From: Streptomyces phytophilus
GTDB lineage: Bacteria > Actinomycetota > Actinomycetes > Streptomycetales > Streptomycetaceae
NCBI RefSeq assembly: GCF_013870535.1
Contig: NZ_JACBXC010000001.1
Span: 1 to 51,482 of the forward strand
DNA: 51,482 bases
Direction: 5' to 3'
Made by a program: the position numbers and the translations under genes. This document shows, one piece after another, positions 1 to 6,359 of this stretch (positions within the stretch are counted from its first letter, which is position 1; each line of letters begins with the position of its first letter). Below the pieces are notes generated by a model. That model saw only the letters and a program-made list of their open reading frames with translations, was not told the origin of the DNA and did not search any database.

Positions 1-368
1 CCGGTGTGCAGCTCGCGGCGGGTGACCGGGGTGACGGGGCGGCTGAACAACTCGGCGTGGGCCCAGGTGAGGTGGTCGAGCCCGGCGCCGGCGAGGCGGT
101 CCACGGCGACGTACGAGCAGTGCAGCTTGGCGGCGAGCGGCACCTCGCGGTGGAGCCTGCGGTGCAGCGCCTTCAGCCGCCCGCGGACGGCGGGGTCGGC
201 GGCGGCGTCCTCGCGGACGACGGCGATGAGGTCGAGGTCGCTGCGGTACGGGCGGTAGTCGCCGAGGGCGAGCGAGCCGTGCGCCCACAGCGCCTCCAGC
301 GGCGCCGCGGCGCGCAGGGCGGCGAGAAACCGGTCGAGGAGCGGCCGGGCGGCGTCGCGTGCGGTCAC
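1..368 (-). CDS. Nucleotidyltransferase-domain protein, partial (3' end outside window)
   Basis: Read leftwards from a GTG at 366-368, just 1 base after the stop of the upstream DUF402 gene, so the two are probably translationally coupled. The first ~45 residues contain the nucleotidyltransferase signature HGSLALGDYRPYRSDLDLIA: a Gly-Ser turn followed by two metal-binding aspartates in a DLDL context. Aminoglycoside adenylyltransferase-like and related NTases share it. The frame stays open to base 1, so the C-terminus is missing and the substrate cannot be predicted. Small stand-alone NTases of this kind are common on Streptomyces chromosomes, and I take this as host DNA flanking the element. 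Confidence 0.7.
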   Translation of the reverse strand, partial: MTARDAARPLLDRFLAALRAAAPLEALWAHGSLALGDYRPYRSDLDLIAVVREDAAADPAVRGRLKALHRRLHREVPLAAKLHCSYVAVDRLAGAGLDHLTWAHAELFSRPVTPVTRRELHT

Positions 369-369
369 G

Positions 370-858
370 TCAGGCGGCCAGCAGCTCGTCGAGGCCGTCG
401 CGGGCCAGCTCCGCCAGCTCGTCGAGCGCCGCGCGGGCGCGGGCGGCCGTCGCGGGGTCCCGCTCGGGCAGGCCGCTGGCGACGAACTCGTCCTCGTCGA
501 GCCTGAGGACCGTCTGCCGGTCGCCGGAGAGCCAGAGGTCCAGCTCCAGGTCGTGCACGGTGACCCGGTCCTGCTCGACGCGGGCGGGCCGGGCCACGTC
601 GCAGTACCAGCCCTTGAGGCGGCCGTCGGCGGCGTGGATCTCCTTGACCGAATACCAGCGGTCGCGCCAGAAGTGCTCGGTCCACACGTCGCCCCGCTCG
701 AACCGCACGTAGCCGGCGTCGCGCTCCTTCGGGCCGGCCCAGGGGGCGCGCACCACCGCGTGGTCGCCGTCGTCGCGGAGGACGACCGCCGCGTAGCTCA
801 GGCCCGGTCGGTGCTGCTTGACCAGCGTGACCTCGACCTCGTGGCCCGGTGTCAGCAT
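370..858 (-). CDS. DUF402-domain protein
   Basis: 162 residues from ATG 858 (MLTPGHEVEVTLVKQHRPG). The frame continues upstream but without a plausible ribosome site, while an AAGGG-type purine run precedes this ATG. The central WTEHFWRDRWYSVKEIH and the WYCDVARPARV segment, followed by an aspartate-rich stretch and DLELDLWL, are typical of the DUF402/FomD-like barrel fold. Many members bind divalent metal and hydrolyse nucleotides or act on phosphorylated small molecules; the substrate here is unknown. The neighbour downstream is an NTase whose GTG lies at the stop codon. Probably chromosomal, close to the left end of the element. Confidence 0.75.
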   Translation of the reverse strand: MLTPGHEVEVTLVKQHRPGLSYAAVVLRDDGDHAVVRAPWAGPKERDAGYVRFERGDVWTEHFWRDRWYSVKEIHAADGRLKGWYCDVARPARVEQDRVTVHDLELDLWLSGDRQTVLRLDEDEFVASGLPERDPATAARARAALDELAELARDGLDELLAA

Positions 859-922
859 GCCCTTCCTCCCGTACGCCTCCCCCGGGACGGCGCCGGGGCG
901 GGCCGGGCGCCGCGGCAATTGG

Positions 923-955
923 TGAGGCCCCGCGACGGGGGAGCGCGGGGCCTCA
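923..955. terminator. Hairpin, probable intrinsic terminator
   Basis: Perfect 12-bp inverted repeat (923-934 with 944-955) around a 9-nt loop, just upstream of the DUF402 gene. A second near-perfect 16-bp hairpin lies at 1023-1061 (loop of about 7 nt, one G-U pair). The stretch 859-1199 holds no convincing gene. The two hairpins make it look like a transcriptional boundary between host genes and element, and the left attachment site may lie here. Confidence 0.5.
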
Positions 956-1022
956 TACCGTCAAACGGCAGACGTGGGCTCCGGGTTCCCCGCAGGACGA
1001 AAAAGTTTCTGCTACGAGGCAT

Positions 1023-1061
1023 GGTGGGCTCAGGCGATCCCCCGCATCGCCCGAGCCCACC
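1023..1061. terminator. Second hairpin in the left junction region
   Basis: GGTGGGCTCAGGCGAT pairs with ATCGCCCGAGCCCACC (one G-U pair) across a short C-rich loop. No T-run follows on either strand, as is usual for Streptomyces hairpin terminators. No gene is visible between this and the next hairpin at 1200. Confidence 0.4.
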
Positions 1062-1199
1062 TGTGTACCTCGAATGGAGCACCACTCCCCCACCATTCAC
1101 CAGGCAAAAGACCGGGTTGCTACGGAGGTTCGCCGGATTCCGCGGGATTCCCCAGTCAAGATCATCCCCCAACTGCCCCCCCAATCGCGCCCACACGAA

Positions 1200-1241
1200 G
1201 GCCCCGCCTGCCAGTGGATCTGCGGCGCGGCAGGCGGGGCC
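1200..1241. terminator. Strong hairpin terminator downstream of the 1296-1505 gene
   Basis: Perfect 13-bp stem (1200-1212 with 1229-1241) and 16-nt loop. It lies directly past the stop codon of the leftward gene ending at 1296, so it plausibly ends that transcript. Confidence 0.6.
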
Positions 1242-1249
1242 AGTCGAGA

Positions 1250-1285
1250 GCCCCGCTCGCCACCGGGGGTGCGGACGAGCGGGGC
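1250..1285. terminator. Tandem hairpin terminator
   Basis: 10-bp stem GCCCCGCTCG (1250-1259) with CGAGCGGGGC (1276-1285), immediately downstream of the leftward gene at 1296-1505. It forms a tandem pair with the 1200-1241 hairpin. Confidence 0.55.
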
Positions 1286-1295
1286 CGTCCGGGGG

Positions 1296-1505
1296 TCAGC
1301 GGCGGGGTGTCTCTTCGGGGGCGCGGAGGAGGTCGGGCTGGAGGGCGACCCATTCGCCCTTGGGGTGGCCGCCGCCGCGGATGGTGTAGTCGCCGGCCCG
1401 GGAGATGTCAGTGAGGATGCCGGTGCGGTTCTCGACGGGGTCATGGACCTCGTCACCGATGCTCCACGCTGCCGCTGCCGCCGGCCTGTCGTTAGCCTGT
1501 GTCAT
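1296..1505 (-). CDS. Small beta-barrel-like protein of unknown function
   Basis: 69 residues from ATG 1505, chosen because AGGAG lies 3 bases upstream; the in-frame ATG at 1532 has no comparable site. After a short Ala-rich start, the body (WSIGDEVHDPVENRTGILTD, then YTIRGGGHPKGEWVALQPDLL) reads as five short strands with KOW/SH3-like spacing. Proteins of this sort are frequent in Streptomyces prophages and integrative elements but have no assigned role. It is transcribed away from the GntR-type gene, towards two hairpin terminators. Confidence 0.55.
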   Translation of the reverse strand: MTQANDRPAAAAAWSIGDEVHDPVENRTGILTDISRAGDYTIRGGGHPKGEWVALQPDLLRAPEETPRR

Positions 1506-1587
1506 GGCTCCTGCTCCGCTCAGAGAGTCCACGCCCCCGGGCCGTTACCGCGGCCGCGGGGGTTCTTGCTGCTCAGACGGTACCGCT

Positions 1588-1661
1588 ACATGCCGCCCCA
1601 TGTCGCCCCATGGGGCCATCTGCGGATGCTGGGTGTGACATGCCGCTCTAGCGTGCGGATC
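1588..1661 (+). promoter_or_regulatory. Promoter/operator region of the GntR-type gene
   Basis: A TANNNT-type -10 (TAGCGT, 1649-1654) lies 7 bases before ATG 1662. This is the classic spacing for a leaderless actinobacterial transcript. TGTGACAT sits upstream as a weak -35. ACATGCCGC occurs twice (1588-1596 and 1638-1646), and GCCCCATGGGGC (1605-1616) is a perfect 12-bp palindrome with a second GCCCCATG half-site beside it. Autoregulation by the GntR-type product is inferred. Confidence 0.5.
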
Positions 1662-1910
1662 ATGGATGACGAGATCGGCTACGTGTACATGCAGGTGGCC
1701 GACACGATCGAAGCGGAGATCCGGTCGGGCCGGCTGCCGGTGGGTGCGCGGCTGCCGAACGAGCGGGACATGGCCCGCGAGCGTGGGATCGCGCCGGGCA
1801 CGGTCCGCCGGGTGGTGCGCGAGCTGCGGGACCGCGGGCTGGTGAGGACGCTGCCGAACAAGGGGACCTACGTCGTCACGCCCCCGCCGGCTGACACTGC
1901 CTCGCCGTAG
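1662..1910 (+). CDS. Short GntR-family winged-helix regulator
   Basis: 82 residues from ATG 1662. The whole protein is a GntR winged helix: VYMQVADTIEAEIRSGRLPV, the LPNERDMARERGI segment (the family's LPSERxLA motif), GTVRRVVRELRDRGLV as recognition helix, then the wing. There is no C-terminal effector domain, so it is far shorter than typical GntR regulators (~230 residues). GntR-type repressors such as KorSA and TraR control transfer genes in Streptomyces plasmids and AICEs, so a role in controlling this element is plausible but unproven. The promoter appears leaderless. It is the first gene of the rightward early block. Confidence 0.75.
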   Translation: MDDEIGYVYMQVADTIEAEIRSGRLPVGARLPNERDMARERGIAPGTVRRVVRELRDRGLVRTLPNKGTYVVTPPPADTASP

Positions 1911-1920
1911 CCTGTCTGTC

Positions 1921-2097
1921 ATGCTTTCGCCACCCGCCCCGCCGCGCCCTGCTGCCCATGTGCAGGCGGACATCGCCGCCTGGCTGAAGCTGCCGGTGGC
2001 GTTTCGGGTGCGGTTGGATCCGCGGCGTGAGGTGCTGCCGGGGCTGTGGGCGGAGTGGCTGGCGGCGGACCGCGCCGAGGTCGTGAAGGCGGCGTGA
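1921..2097 (+). CDS. Small hypothetical protein
   Basis: 58 residues from ATG 1921, beginning 10 bases after the GntR-type stop. The N-terminus is Pro/Ala-rich and the C-terminal part (GLWAEWLAADRAEVVKAA) is predicted amphipathic helix. Its TGA overlaps the GTG of the next gene (GTGA), which supports it as a translated member of the early operon. No family recognised. Confidence 0.55.
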   Translation: MLSPPAPPRPAAHVQADIAAWLKLPVAFRVRLDPRREVLPGLWAEWLAADRAEVVKAA

Positions 2098-2399
2098 GTC
2101 GCGACGCCGTCGAAGTCCCGCCCTGGCGCCCCGAGATGGGCCCGCGGCCGCGGGTCACCGTCTACCCGGCCCGCAATCCGCCCCGGCTGCGGGTGCGCGT
2201 GGACGGCGATTGGCGCGACGCCGAGGTGATGGCGCGGCATGACTGGCCGTCCGGGGTGATCGCGGTGCAGGTGACGATCCGGCTGCCTGCGGAGGATCTC
2301 GGCGGCGGGCTTCAGACGTTCGGGCGGACGTACCTGTGGGACTCGGGCGCGATGCACGTGCTCGACGAGCAGTGGGGCGGCCCGGCGACGAACCCCTAG
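2094..2399 (+). CDS. Small hypothetical beta-rich protein
   Basis: 101 residues from GTG 2094, which overlaps the previous stop as GTGA. The frame extends upstream to 2046 but only through the preceding gene. Alternating charged and hydrophobic segments (RVTVYPARNPPRLRVRVDGD, WPSGVIAVQVTIRL, TYLWDSGAMHVLDEQW) suggest a small beta sandwich. No family recognised. Last gene before the operator-rich promoter at 2405. Confidence 0.55.
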   Translation: MSRDAVEVPPWRPEMGPRPRVTVYPARNPPRLRVRVDGDWRDAEVMARHDWPSGVIAVQVTIRLPAEDLGGGLQTFGRTYLWDSGAMHVLDEQWGGPATNP

Positions 2400-2404
2400 G
2401 CCGG

Positions 2405-2440
2405 TACAGCTTGACGCTGTACAGCGTGAGGCTGTATTTT
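2405..2440 (+). promoter_or_regulatory. Promoter with two overlapping TACAGC-N5-GCTGTA operators
   Basis: TACAGC-N5-GCTGTA occurs at 2405-2421 and again at 2420-2436, overlapping by 2 bases, for a 15-bp period. The first contains the -35 (TTGACG, 2411-2416) and the second runs into the -10 (TGTATT, 2433-2438; 16-bp spacer). The half-sites leave little room for RNA polymerase if occupied, so repression by a dimeric regulator is inferred. It drives the gene at 2463. Confidence 0.6.
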
Positions 2441-2462
2441 GGTGGTGTCGAGAGGGGCACCC

Positions 2463-2996
2463 ATGAACACCACCGACGCAGCCGCCCAGGCCGGAGTCAC
2501 CACCCCCACCATCCGCCTGTGGTGCCGCATCGGCGCCCTCGCCGCCGTCAAGCACGCCGGCCGCTGGATCATCAACACCGCCTCCCTCGCCGCACGAATC
2601 GCCATCGGGCACATAAAGGGGAAGGCCATGACCACCACCGGGACGCTCGTCGAGATCCCCGGCCAGTACTACGGAGTCCGCGGCGACACCGACACGCTCG
2701 CCGCCGCCTACCAGAACGGGGCCGCGGTCACCGTGGACAGCGGCCCCTACGCCGGTGACCGGGTCTACCTCGGCCTCACCCGCTGGACCCTCGGCGGCTA
2801 CGGCCGAACCCAGGAGATCCTCGGCCTCGCCTACACCAAGGACGACGGTCAGGCCGTCTACTACCTGGACACCAACCGCCTCGCCGAAGCGCCCGCCATC
2901 GCCGCCGCGTTCCAGCGCTTCGACGACGAGGTCGCCGCGGCCGACGCGAAGACGCGCGCCCAGGATGACGCCTACCTCAACGACCCCTACGAGTGA
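2463..2996 (+). CDS. MerR-like HTH protein with C-terminal domain of unknown function
   Basis: 177 residues from ATG 2463, with GAGAGGGGCAC upstream as ribosome site. Residues ~3-45 form a MerR/excisionase-type HTH (TDAAAQAGVTTPTIRLWCRI followed by GRWIINTASL). The rest (GQYYGVRGDTDTLAAAYQNG, YLGLTRWTLGG, VYYLDTNRLAEAP) looks like a small alpha/beta domain of unknown role. The HTH end resembles excisionases and phage regulators. It sits directly under the tandem-operator promoter and just ahead of another DNA-binding protein, so a regulatory role is likely. Confidence 0.55.
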   Translation: MNTTDAAAQAGVTTPTIRLWCRIGALAAVKHAGRWIINTASLAARIAIGHIKGKAMTTTGTLVEIPGQYYGVRGDTDTLAAAYQNGAAVTVDSGPYAGDRVYLGLTRWTLGGYGRTQEILGLAYTKDDGQAVYYLDTNRLAEAPAIAAAFQRFDDEVAAADAKTRAQDDAYLNDPYE

Positions 2997-3007
2997 GGAC
3001 ACCCCTG

Positions 3008-3670
3008 ATGCCGACCATCAAGCTGTGGCTGCGCACCGACGCCGTCCGAGTCGACGACGAGACGGGCGAGGACGTGCCCATCCCCCGCTACGCCGACGCC
3101 ATCGACCTTGACAGCCTCAGCCCCCGCGCCCGCGCGCTCGCCGAGGCCGTCGCCCAGATGCGGGTCACCCCGACGAGGGACGGAGACAAGAGAAACGGCC
3201 TCGTGCTGTGCCAGCACACCACCCGCACCGTAGGCGACGTCACCCCCGGCGCGGAGGGATGGATGTCCCCCGAGAGGGCCGCCCAGCCCGACACGATGAC
3301 GTGGAAGGACTGGGACCGCTTCCCCGCCGACCGGGAGATGCCCGGGGAGGAGTACCTGGAACGGCAGGCCCGCAAGATCCCGCACGACTACGCCATCGTT
3401 GGCGGCGTGCGCTCCTCCCTGGACTGGGCGCGACAGCGGCCCGACCCGGTGCCGTCCAGCGCCGCAAGCGGCGAGGACCGCCACCTCACCCGGGACCAGG
3501 TGCTTAACTACATGCGTGAGCGGGGCCGGGCCATCAGCGCCTCGACGTGGAGCAGCTACACCGCCCGCGGTCAGGCCCCTCGGCCGGACCGCCACATCAG
3601 CCGTACCCCGCTGTGGGCCGTCGAGACCATCGACGCCTACCTCGACGGAAGCTGGAAGGCGCCCGCCTGA
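3008..3670 (+). CDS. HTH-containing protein of unknown function
   Basis: 220 residues from ATG 3008, with GAGGA 7 bases upstream; GTG 2993, which overlaps the previous stop, is an alternative start. The C-terminal ~55 residues (RDQVLNYMRERGRAISASTW, then PLWAVETIDAYLDGSW) form an excisionase-like HTH in which the DNA-binding element is C-terminal. The N-terminal 150 residues are acidic and match no family I know. A 26-bp repeat begins at its stop codon and recurs after the 3843-4616 gene. Confidence 0.5.
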   Translation: MPTIKLWLRTDAVRVDDETGEDVPIPRYADAIDLDSLSPRARALAEAVAQMRVTPTRDGDKRNGLVLCQHTTRTVGDVTPGAEGWMSPERAAQPDTMTWKDWDRFPADREMPGEEYLERQARKIPHDYAIVGGVRSSLDWARQRPDPVPSSAASGEDRHLTRDQVLNYMRERGRAISASTWSSYTARGQAPRPDRHISRTPLWAVETIDAYLDGSWKAPA

Positions 3671-3693
3671 CCCCCGCACAGCACGACACCCCC
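3668..3693 (+). repeat. 26-bp direct repeat, copy 1
   Basis: Starts at the TGA of the 3008-3670 gene. TGACCCCCGCACAGCACGAC followed by RCCCCC matches 4614-4639 at 25 of 26 positions, and the second copy also begins at a stop codon (4614-4616). Recent duplication of an intergenic unit is the simplest explanation. Confidence 0.7.
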
Positions 3694-3747
3694 GCCCTGG
3701 CGTGTTATCGAGGGTGCAGGCCACAGGCGACACCATGCGGAGGAAGG

Positions 3748-3792
3748 TATGGCACCCCTCACATTGACATCCTATGGTGGGGGTGCCATAGT
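3748..3792 (+). promoter_or_regulatory. Promoter bracketed by a 10-bp inverted repeat
   Basis: TTGACA (3764-3769), a 17-bp spacer and CATAGT (3787-3792) make a good sigma-70-type promoter. TATGGCACCC (3748-3757) and its exact complement GGGTGCCATA (3781-3790) bracket the -35 and overlap the -10. A second nested pair, CTATGG/CCATAG (3772-3777/3786-3791), lies inside. This geometry implies a repressed promoter for the gene at 3843. The half-sites differ from those at 2405, so a different regulator is expected. Confidence 0.6.
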
Positions 3793-3842
3793 GAAGGTGT
3801 CGGCGGGGAACGGCCCCCCGCCCCACCAGAGGGGGAACCCCA

Positions 3843-4616
3843 ATGCGACCCATCACCGCCACCGACATCATCGAGTTCCACAACTCCGGCGCGGAGCTGC
3901 TGGTTCTCGACTCCACCACAGGGGAGTTCGAGTTCATCGAGGCGCCGTGGCCGCTTTCCCGCCCCGAGGCCAGCGCCTACGACTTCATCACCCTAAAGGA
4001 CGTGTTCGGGACCTCGGAGGGCGACCTCATCACCGAGAACGAGCGGGAGGTCCAGATCCTCATCGCCACGCCCGACGGCGGCGAGTGGCACGAGAACATC
4101 GTCGACGACGCCCTCGACGAGTCGGGCAACCTCCGCGCCTCCGTCGCCGACGAGATGGCCGACATCATCAACGCCGACGGCATCCTCCCCAGCCGCGTCC
4201 TTGGCGCCCGCCACGCCGAGGAGCAGTGGAAGGCTGCCGCCGCCGAAGCCGACCGGAAGGCCGGAGCCCGCGCCCACCGGGTCGCCACCGTCGTGGCGTT
4301 CTGCGGCGGCAACCAGTCCGAGGCCGCCCGCCAACTCGGAGTCGACCAGTCCACGGTCAACAAGCTGGTCAAGAAGTCCGCCATGCGCACCGTCGCACTC
4401 GTCTCCGCCGCCCCCGGCGACCGGGTCCCCGGGCGTGAGCTGGGCGACCCCGAGTGCCCCGAGATCCCCGGCCTGATGGAGCGCCCCGAGGTGAAGTCGT
4501 TCTTCGCCGAGCACGACTACGACGCGGACCACGACGACGAGTTGATGTACCTCGTGACCGCTGGCGAGATCGACATGATCCCCGACGACTTCCCGTACCT
4601 GATCGTCCGGTACTGA
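3843..4616 (+). CDS. HTH-domain protein with acidic C-terminus
   Basis: 257 residues from ATG 3843, with AGAGGGGGAA upstream. The N-terminal ~90 residues are beta-rich (ELLVLDSTTGEFEFIEAP, then DVFGTSEGDLIT). Residues ~155-180 form an HTH (GGNQSEAARQLGVDQSTVNKL), like those that pair with a short coiled segment in phage regulators. The C-terminus is highly acidic, including a DYDADHDDE run, and might contact polymerase or mimic DNA; both are speculation. It has its own operator-bracketed promoter and is followed by a hairpin. Confidence 0.55.
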   Translation: MRPITATDIIEFHNSGAELLVLDSTTGEFEFIEAPWPLSRPEASAYDFITLKDVFGTSEGDLITENEREVQILIATPDGGEWHENIVDDALDESGNLRASVADEMADIINADGILPSRVLGARHAEEQWKAAAAEADRKAGARAHRVATVVAFCGGNQSEAARQLGVDQSTVNKLVKKSAMRTVALVSAAPGDRVPGRELGDPECPEIPGLMERPEVKSFFAEHDYDADHDDELMYLVTAGEIDMIPDDFPYLIVRY

Positions 4617-4639
4617 CCCCCGCACAGCACGACGCCCCC
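4614..4639 (+). repeat. 26-bp direct repeat, copy 2
   Basis: Second copy of the 3668-3693 repeat, again beginning at a stop codon. Here it runs into the 4632-4660 hairpin. Confidence 0.7.
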
Positions 4640-4660
4640 TCCCGCGAGCGGCAGGGGCGT
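4632..4660 (+). terminator. Hairpin terminator of the rightward early block
   Basis: ACGCCCC (4632-4638) pairs with GGGGCGT (4654-4660), with an inner CCG/CGG pair, 16 bases after the stop of the last rightward gene. Confidence 0.5.
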
Positions 4661-4743
4661 TGCGCGTCTCCGGGGGCCTCTGCCCCGCCACCACGGCGGG
4701 AGGGATGCGGTCACCCGCGCCCAGCTTGTCCCGGCAGACGAGA

Positions 4744-4799
4744 CCGCCCGCCTTGAGCCGGAAGACCGGGTGTCACGGCGTCCCGTGACAGGCGGGCGG
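4744..4799. repeat. Nested palindrome in the convergent intergenic zone
   Basis: An outer inverted repeat CCGCCCGCC/GGCGGGCGG (4744-4752/4791-4799) encloses a perfect inner one, TGTCACGG-CGTC-CCGTGACA (4771-4790). It could be a bidirectional terminator, an operator or a recombination/packaging site. The rest of 4661-4915 contains no protein gene. Confidence 0.5.
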
Positions 4800-4803
4800 A
4801 TTC

Positions 4804-4879
4804 GGTGCGACGTGGTGGGGATTCGAACCCCACATCTCTGCGTCACCGCTGCCTCTGCCGTTGGGCCACACGCCGCACC
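4804..4879 (-). tRNA. Degenerate tRNA-like sequence
   Basis: On the minus strand there is a perfect T-arm (TGGGG-TTCGAAT-CCCCA). A D-arm-like GCCC, an AACGGCAGA loop and GGC also match a tRNA. The ends pair as an 11-bp helix (GGTGCGGCGTG with CACGTCGCACC, one G-U). The segment between D- and T-arms is about 5 nt too short: only a GCG-GTGA-CGC mini-hairpin replaces the anticodon arm and no anticodon can be read. No CCA is encoded. It looks like a tRNA remnant or tRNA mimic, and a functional tRNA is unlikely. Confidence 0.4.
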
Positions 4880-4915
4880 ACCAGCGTAGCCGCCGCCACC
4901 GACAGCGGGCACACG

Positions 4916-4946
4916 AAAACCCCGCCGCCCGGGAAGGGCGGCGGGG
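4916..4946 (-). terminator. Rho-independent terminator of the late operon
   Basis: Perfect 11-bp stem (4920-4930 with 4936-4946) and 5-nt loop. On the minus strand it is followed by a TTTT run at 4916-4919. It lies 55 bases past the stop of the collagen-like gene, the last late gene. Confidence 0.75.
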
Positions 4947-5001
4947 CTCAGCTACTAGGTTGGGAACAACTGGTAGATCATTGGGAGTTCGTGCCCGCCC
5001 C

Positions 5002-5694
5002 CTACGAGTACTGCCGTCGTTGCGGGTCGAGTGCCGCGGCGAGCGGGCCGTTCCCGTTCCCTGGGTTGTCGTCGGGGGGTGGCCCGTCGGCCGCGCACGC
5101 GTACTGCGTCGACCCGTCCGCGGTCGGCGTGCAGGTGTAGGTGACGCCGCCGTACACGAACTTCCACGACGAGGGCGGCGGTCCGGCGGGCCCGCGCTCG
5201 CCCTGCGGTCCCTGCTCGCCCTGGGGTCCGGCCGGCCCGGGTTCACCCTGCGGCCCCACGGGTCCGGCTTCTCCAGCCGCGCCGGGCTGGCCGTCGGCGC
5301 CGGGGCTGCCTGGTGCTCCTTCGGCGCCGGGGGTTCCTGGCGGGCCCGACGGTCCGGGGCTGCCGTCGTCACCCGACTGGCCCTTCTCGCCGTTCCCCCC
5401 GCGGGGCCCACGGTCGCCGCTCTCCCCGGGCTGCCCGGTGGGTCCCGGACTGCCGGGCACACCGCGCGCCCCCGCCTTACCGGGGTCTCCGGCGACGGGA
5501 TCGCCACCGAGGCGCTGCACCTGCGCGGCGAGCGCGTCGCGGGCTTCGTTGGACTCCCGCAGGTCGCGGTTGAGGCCCTGGAGCGCGAGGACAACCCACG
5601 CGACTGCGCTGCCGAGGGCGACGGCGAGGAGCACGGTCCACAGGTCGCCGCGCCTCCAGCGGCGGGCATCGTCTCTCATCTGCGACCGCGTCAC
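5002..5694 (-). CDS. Membrane-anchored collagen-like protein
   Basis: 230 residues from GTG 5694, which overlaps the upstream stop as GTGA. A short basic start precedes a transmembrane helix (residues ~20-42, [20 protein letters not shown]), then a helical/coiled-coil linker (~43-67). About 35 uninterrupted Gly-X-Y triplets follow, and a C-terminal ~55-residue domain with two cysteines in a YTCTP...YACAAD pattern. Collagen-like repeats occur in phage fibre and lysis-region proteins of actinophages. As the last late gene after holin and amidase, it may be a lysis-stage envelope protein or a virion fibre. The membrane anchor favours the former. Confidence 0.7.
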   Translation of the reverse strand: MTRSQMRDDARRWRRGDLWTVLLAVALGSAVAWVVLALQGLNRDLRESNEARDALAAQVQRLGGDPVAGDPGKAGARGVPGSPGPTGQPGESGDRGPRGGNGEKGQSGDDGSPGPSGPPGTPGAEGAPGSPGADGQPGAAGEAGPVGPQGEPGPAGPQGEQGPQGERGPAGPPPSSWKFVYGGVTYTCTPTADGSTQYACAADGPPPDDNPGNGNGPLAAALDPQRRQYS

Positions 5695-5987
5695 GTACCC
5701 GCCCCCCGAGTCAGCAGGATGATCACCGGCAGGAGGATCCCGATCAACGGCACGATCACCGCACCGACCAGCCACCGGCGGGTCGCGACGATCCGCTCCG
5801 CGTCCTTCTCCCTCAGCGTCTCCAGCGCCTGCACCCGTGCCGTCAGCGCGTCGTGCCGCAGCGTGTACACGTCCGTCGACACCTTGGAGTCGAGCCGGTG
5901 GCCGATCTGCTGGATGTCGTCCCGCACGTCGGCGAACCGGTCCTCGAAGCGCCTCGCGAGTTCGCCCAGCGTCGGTTCATCGGCCAC
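5691..5987 (-). CDS. Small coiled-coil membrane protein of the lysis cassette
   Basis: 98 residues from ATG 5987. Residues 1-68 are charged heptad-like helix ([39 protein letters not shown]). Residues ~72-92 form one strong transmembrane helix ([19 protein letters not shown]), then a short tail. This coiled-coil-plus-TM architecture recurs next to holins in actinophages, where such proteins are candidate accessory holins. Its stop overlaps the start of the collagen-like gene. No catalytic motif. Confidence 0.6.
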   Translation of the reverse strand: MADEPTLGELARRFEDRFADVRDDIQQIGHRLDSKVSTDVYTLRHDALTARVQALETLREKDAERIVATRRWLVGAVIVPLIGILLPVIILLTRGAGT

Positions 5988-6002
5988 AGATCACCGCCCA
6001 GG

Positions 6003-6347
6003 TCAGACGCCGCGAACGGGGGTCTTGTCTACCGGCGACACCTGGCCGCGGGTCAGCAACCCCAGCACGGCGAGGACGGCGGCGTTCAGCGCGCCCACCG
6101 TCTCCGCGGACACCGCCAGCCCGTAGGCCGCCAGCAGCGCCACCGCGGCGGCGACGACACCGGTGAACGCGGCCGGTGCGATCGGCCGGGTGACGGCGGC
6201 GGTCGCCGCAGCGAACGCGGCGGAGATGACGGCGACGATCGCCGCGGCCTGCTCTGCGTCCAGCCCGAACTGGAAGCTGACGAGGAGGGACAGGCCGGCC
6301 GATACAGCGGCGAGAACGAGCGCGGGCTCATAGCCGAAGATCTTCAT
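6003..6347 (-). CDS. Holin-like multi-pass membrane protein
   Basis: 114 residues from ATG 6347. Three to four hydrophobic helices (residues ~8-25, 33-52, 58-78, 82-98) rich in Ala and Val, with a short polar C-terminus (TRGQVSPVDKTPV). Size and position right after the amidase gene fit a phage holin that permeabilises the membrane to release endolysin. Many actinophage holins are too diverged for a family assignment by eye, so the call rests on topology and context. Confidence 0.65.
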   Translation of the reverse strand: MKIFGYEPALVLAAVSAGLSLLVSFQFGLDAEQAAAIVAVISAAFAAATAAVTRPIAPAAFTGVVAAAVALLAAYGLAVSAETVGALNAAVLAVLGLLTRGQVSPVDKTPVRGV

Positions 6348-6359
6348 GGGTGACGCCTT

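Noticed and set aside
963-1022. Possible tRNA, tmRNA or SRP RNA as the integration target near the left junction
   Set aside because: No T-loop, anticodon arm or SRP tetraloop motif could be found; only hairpins are present.
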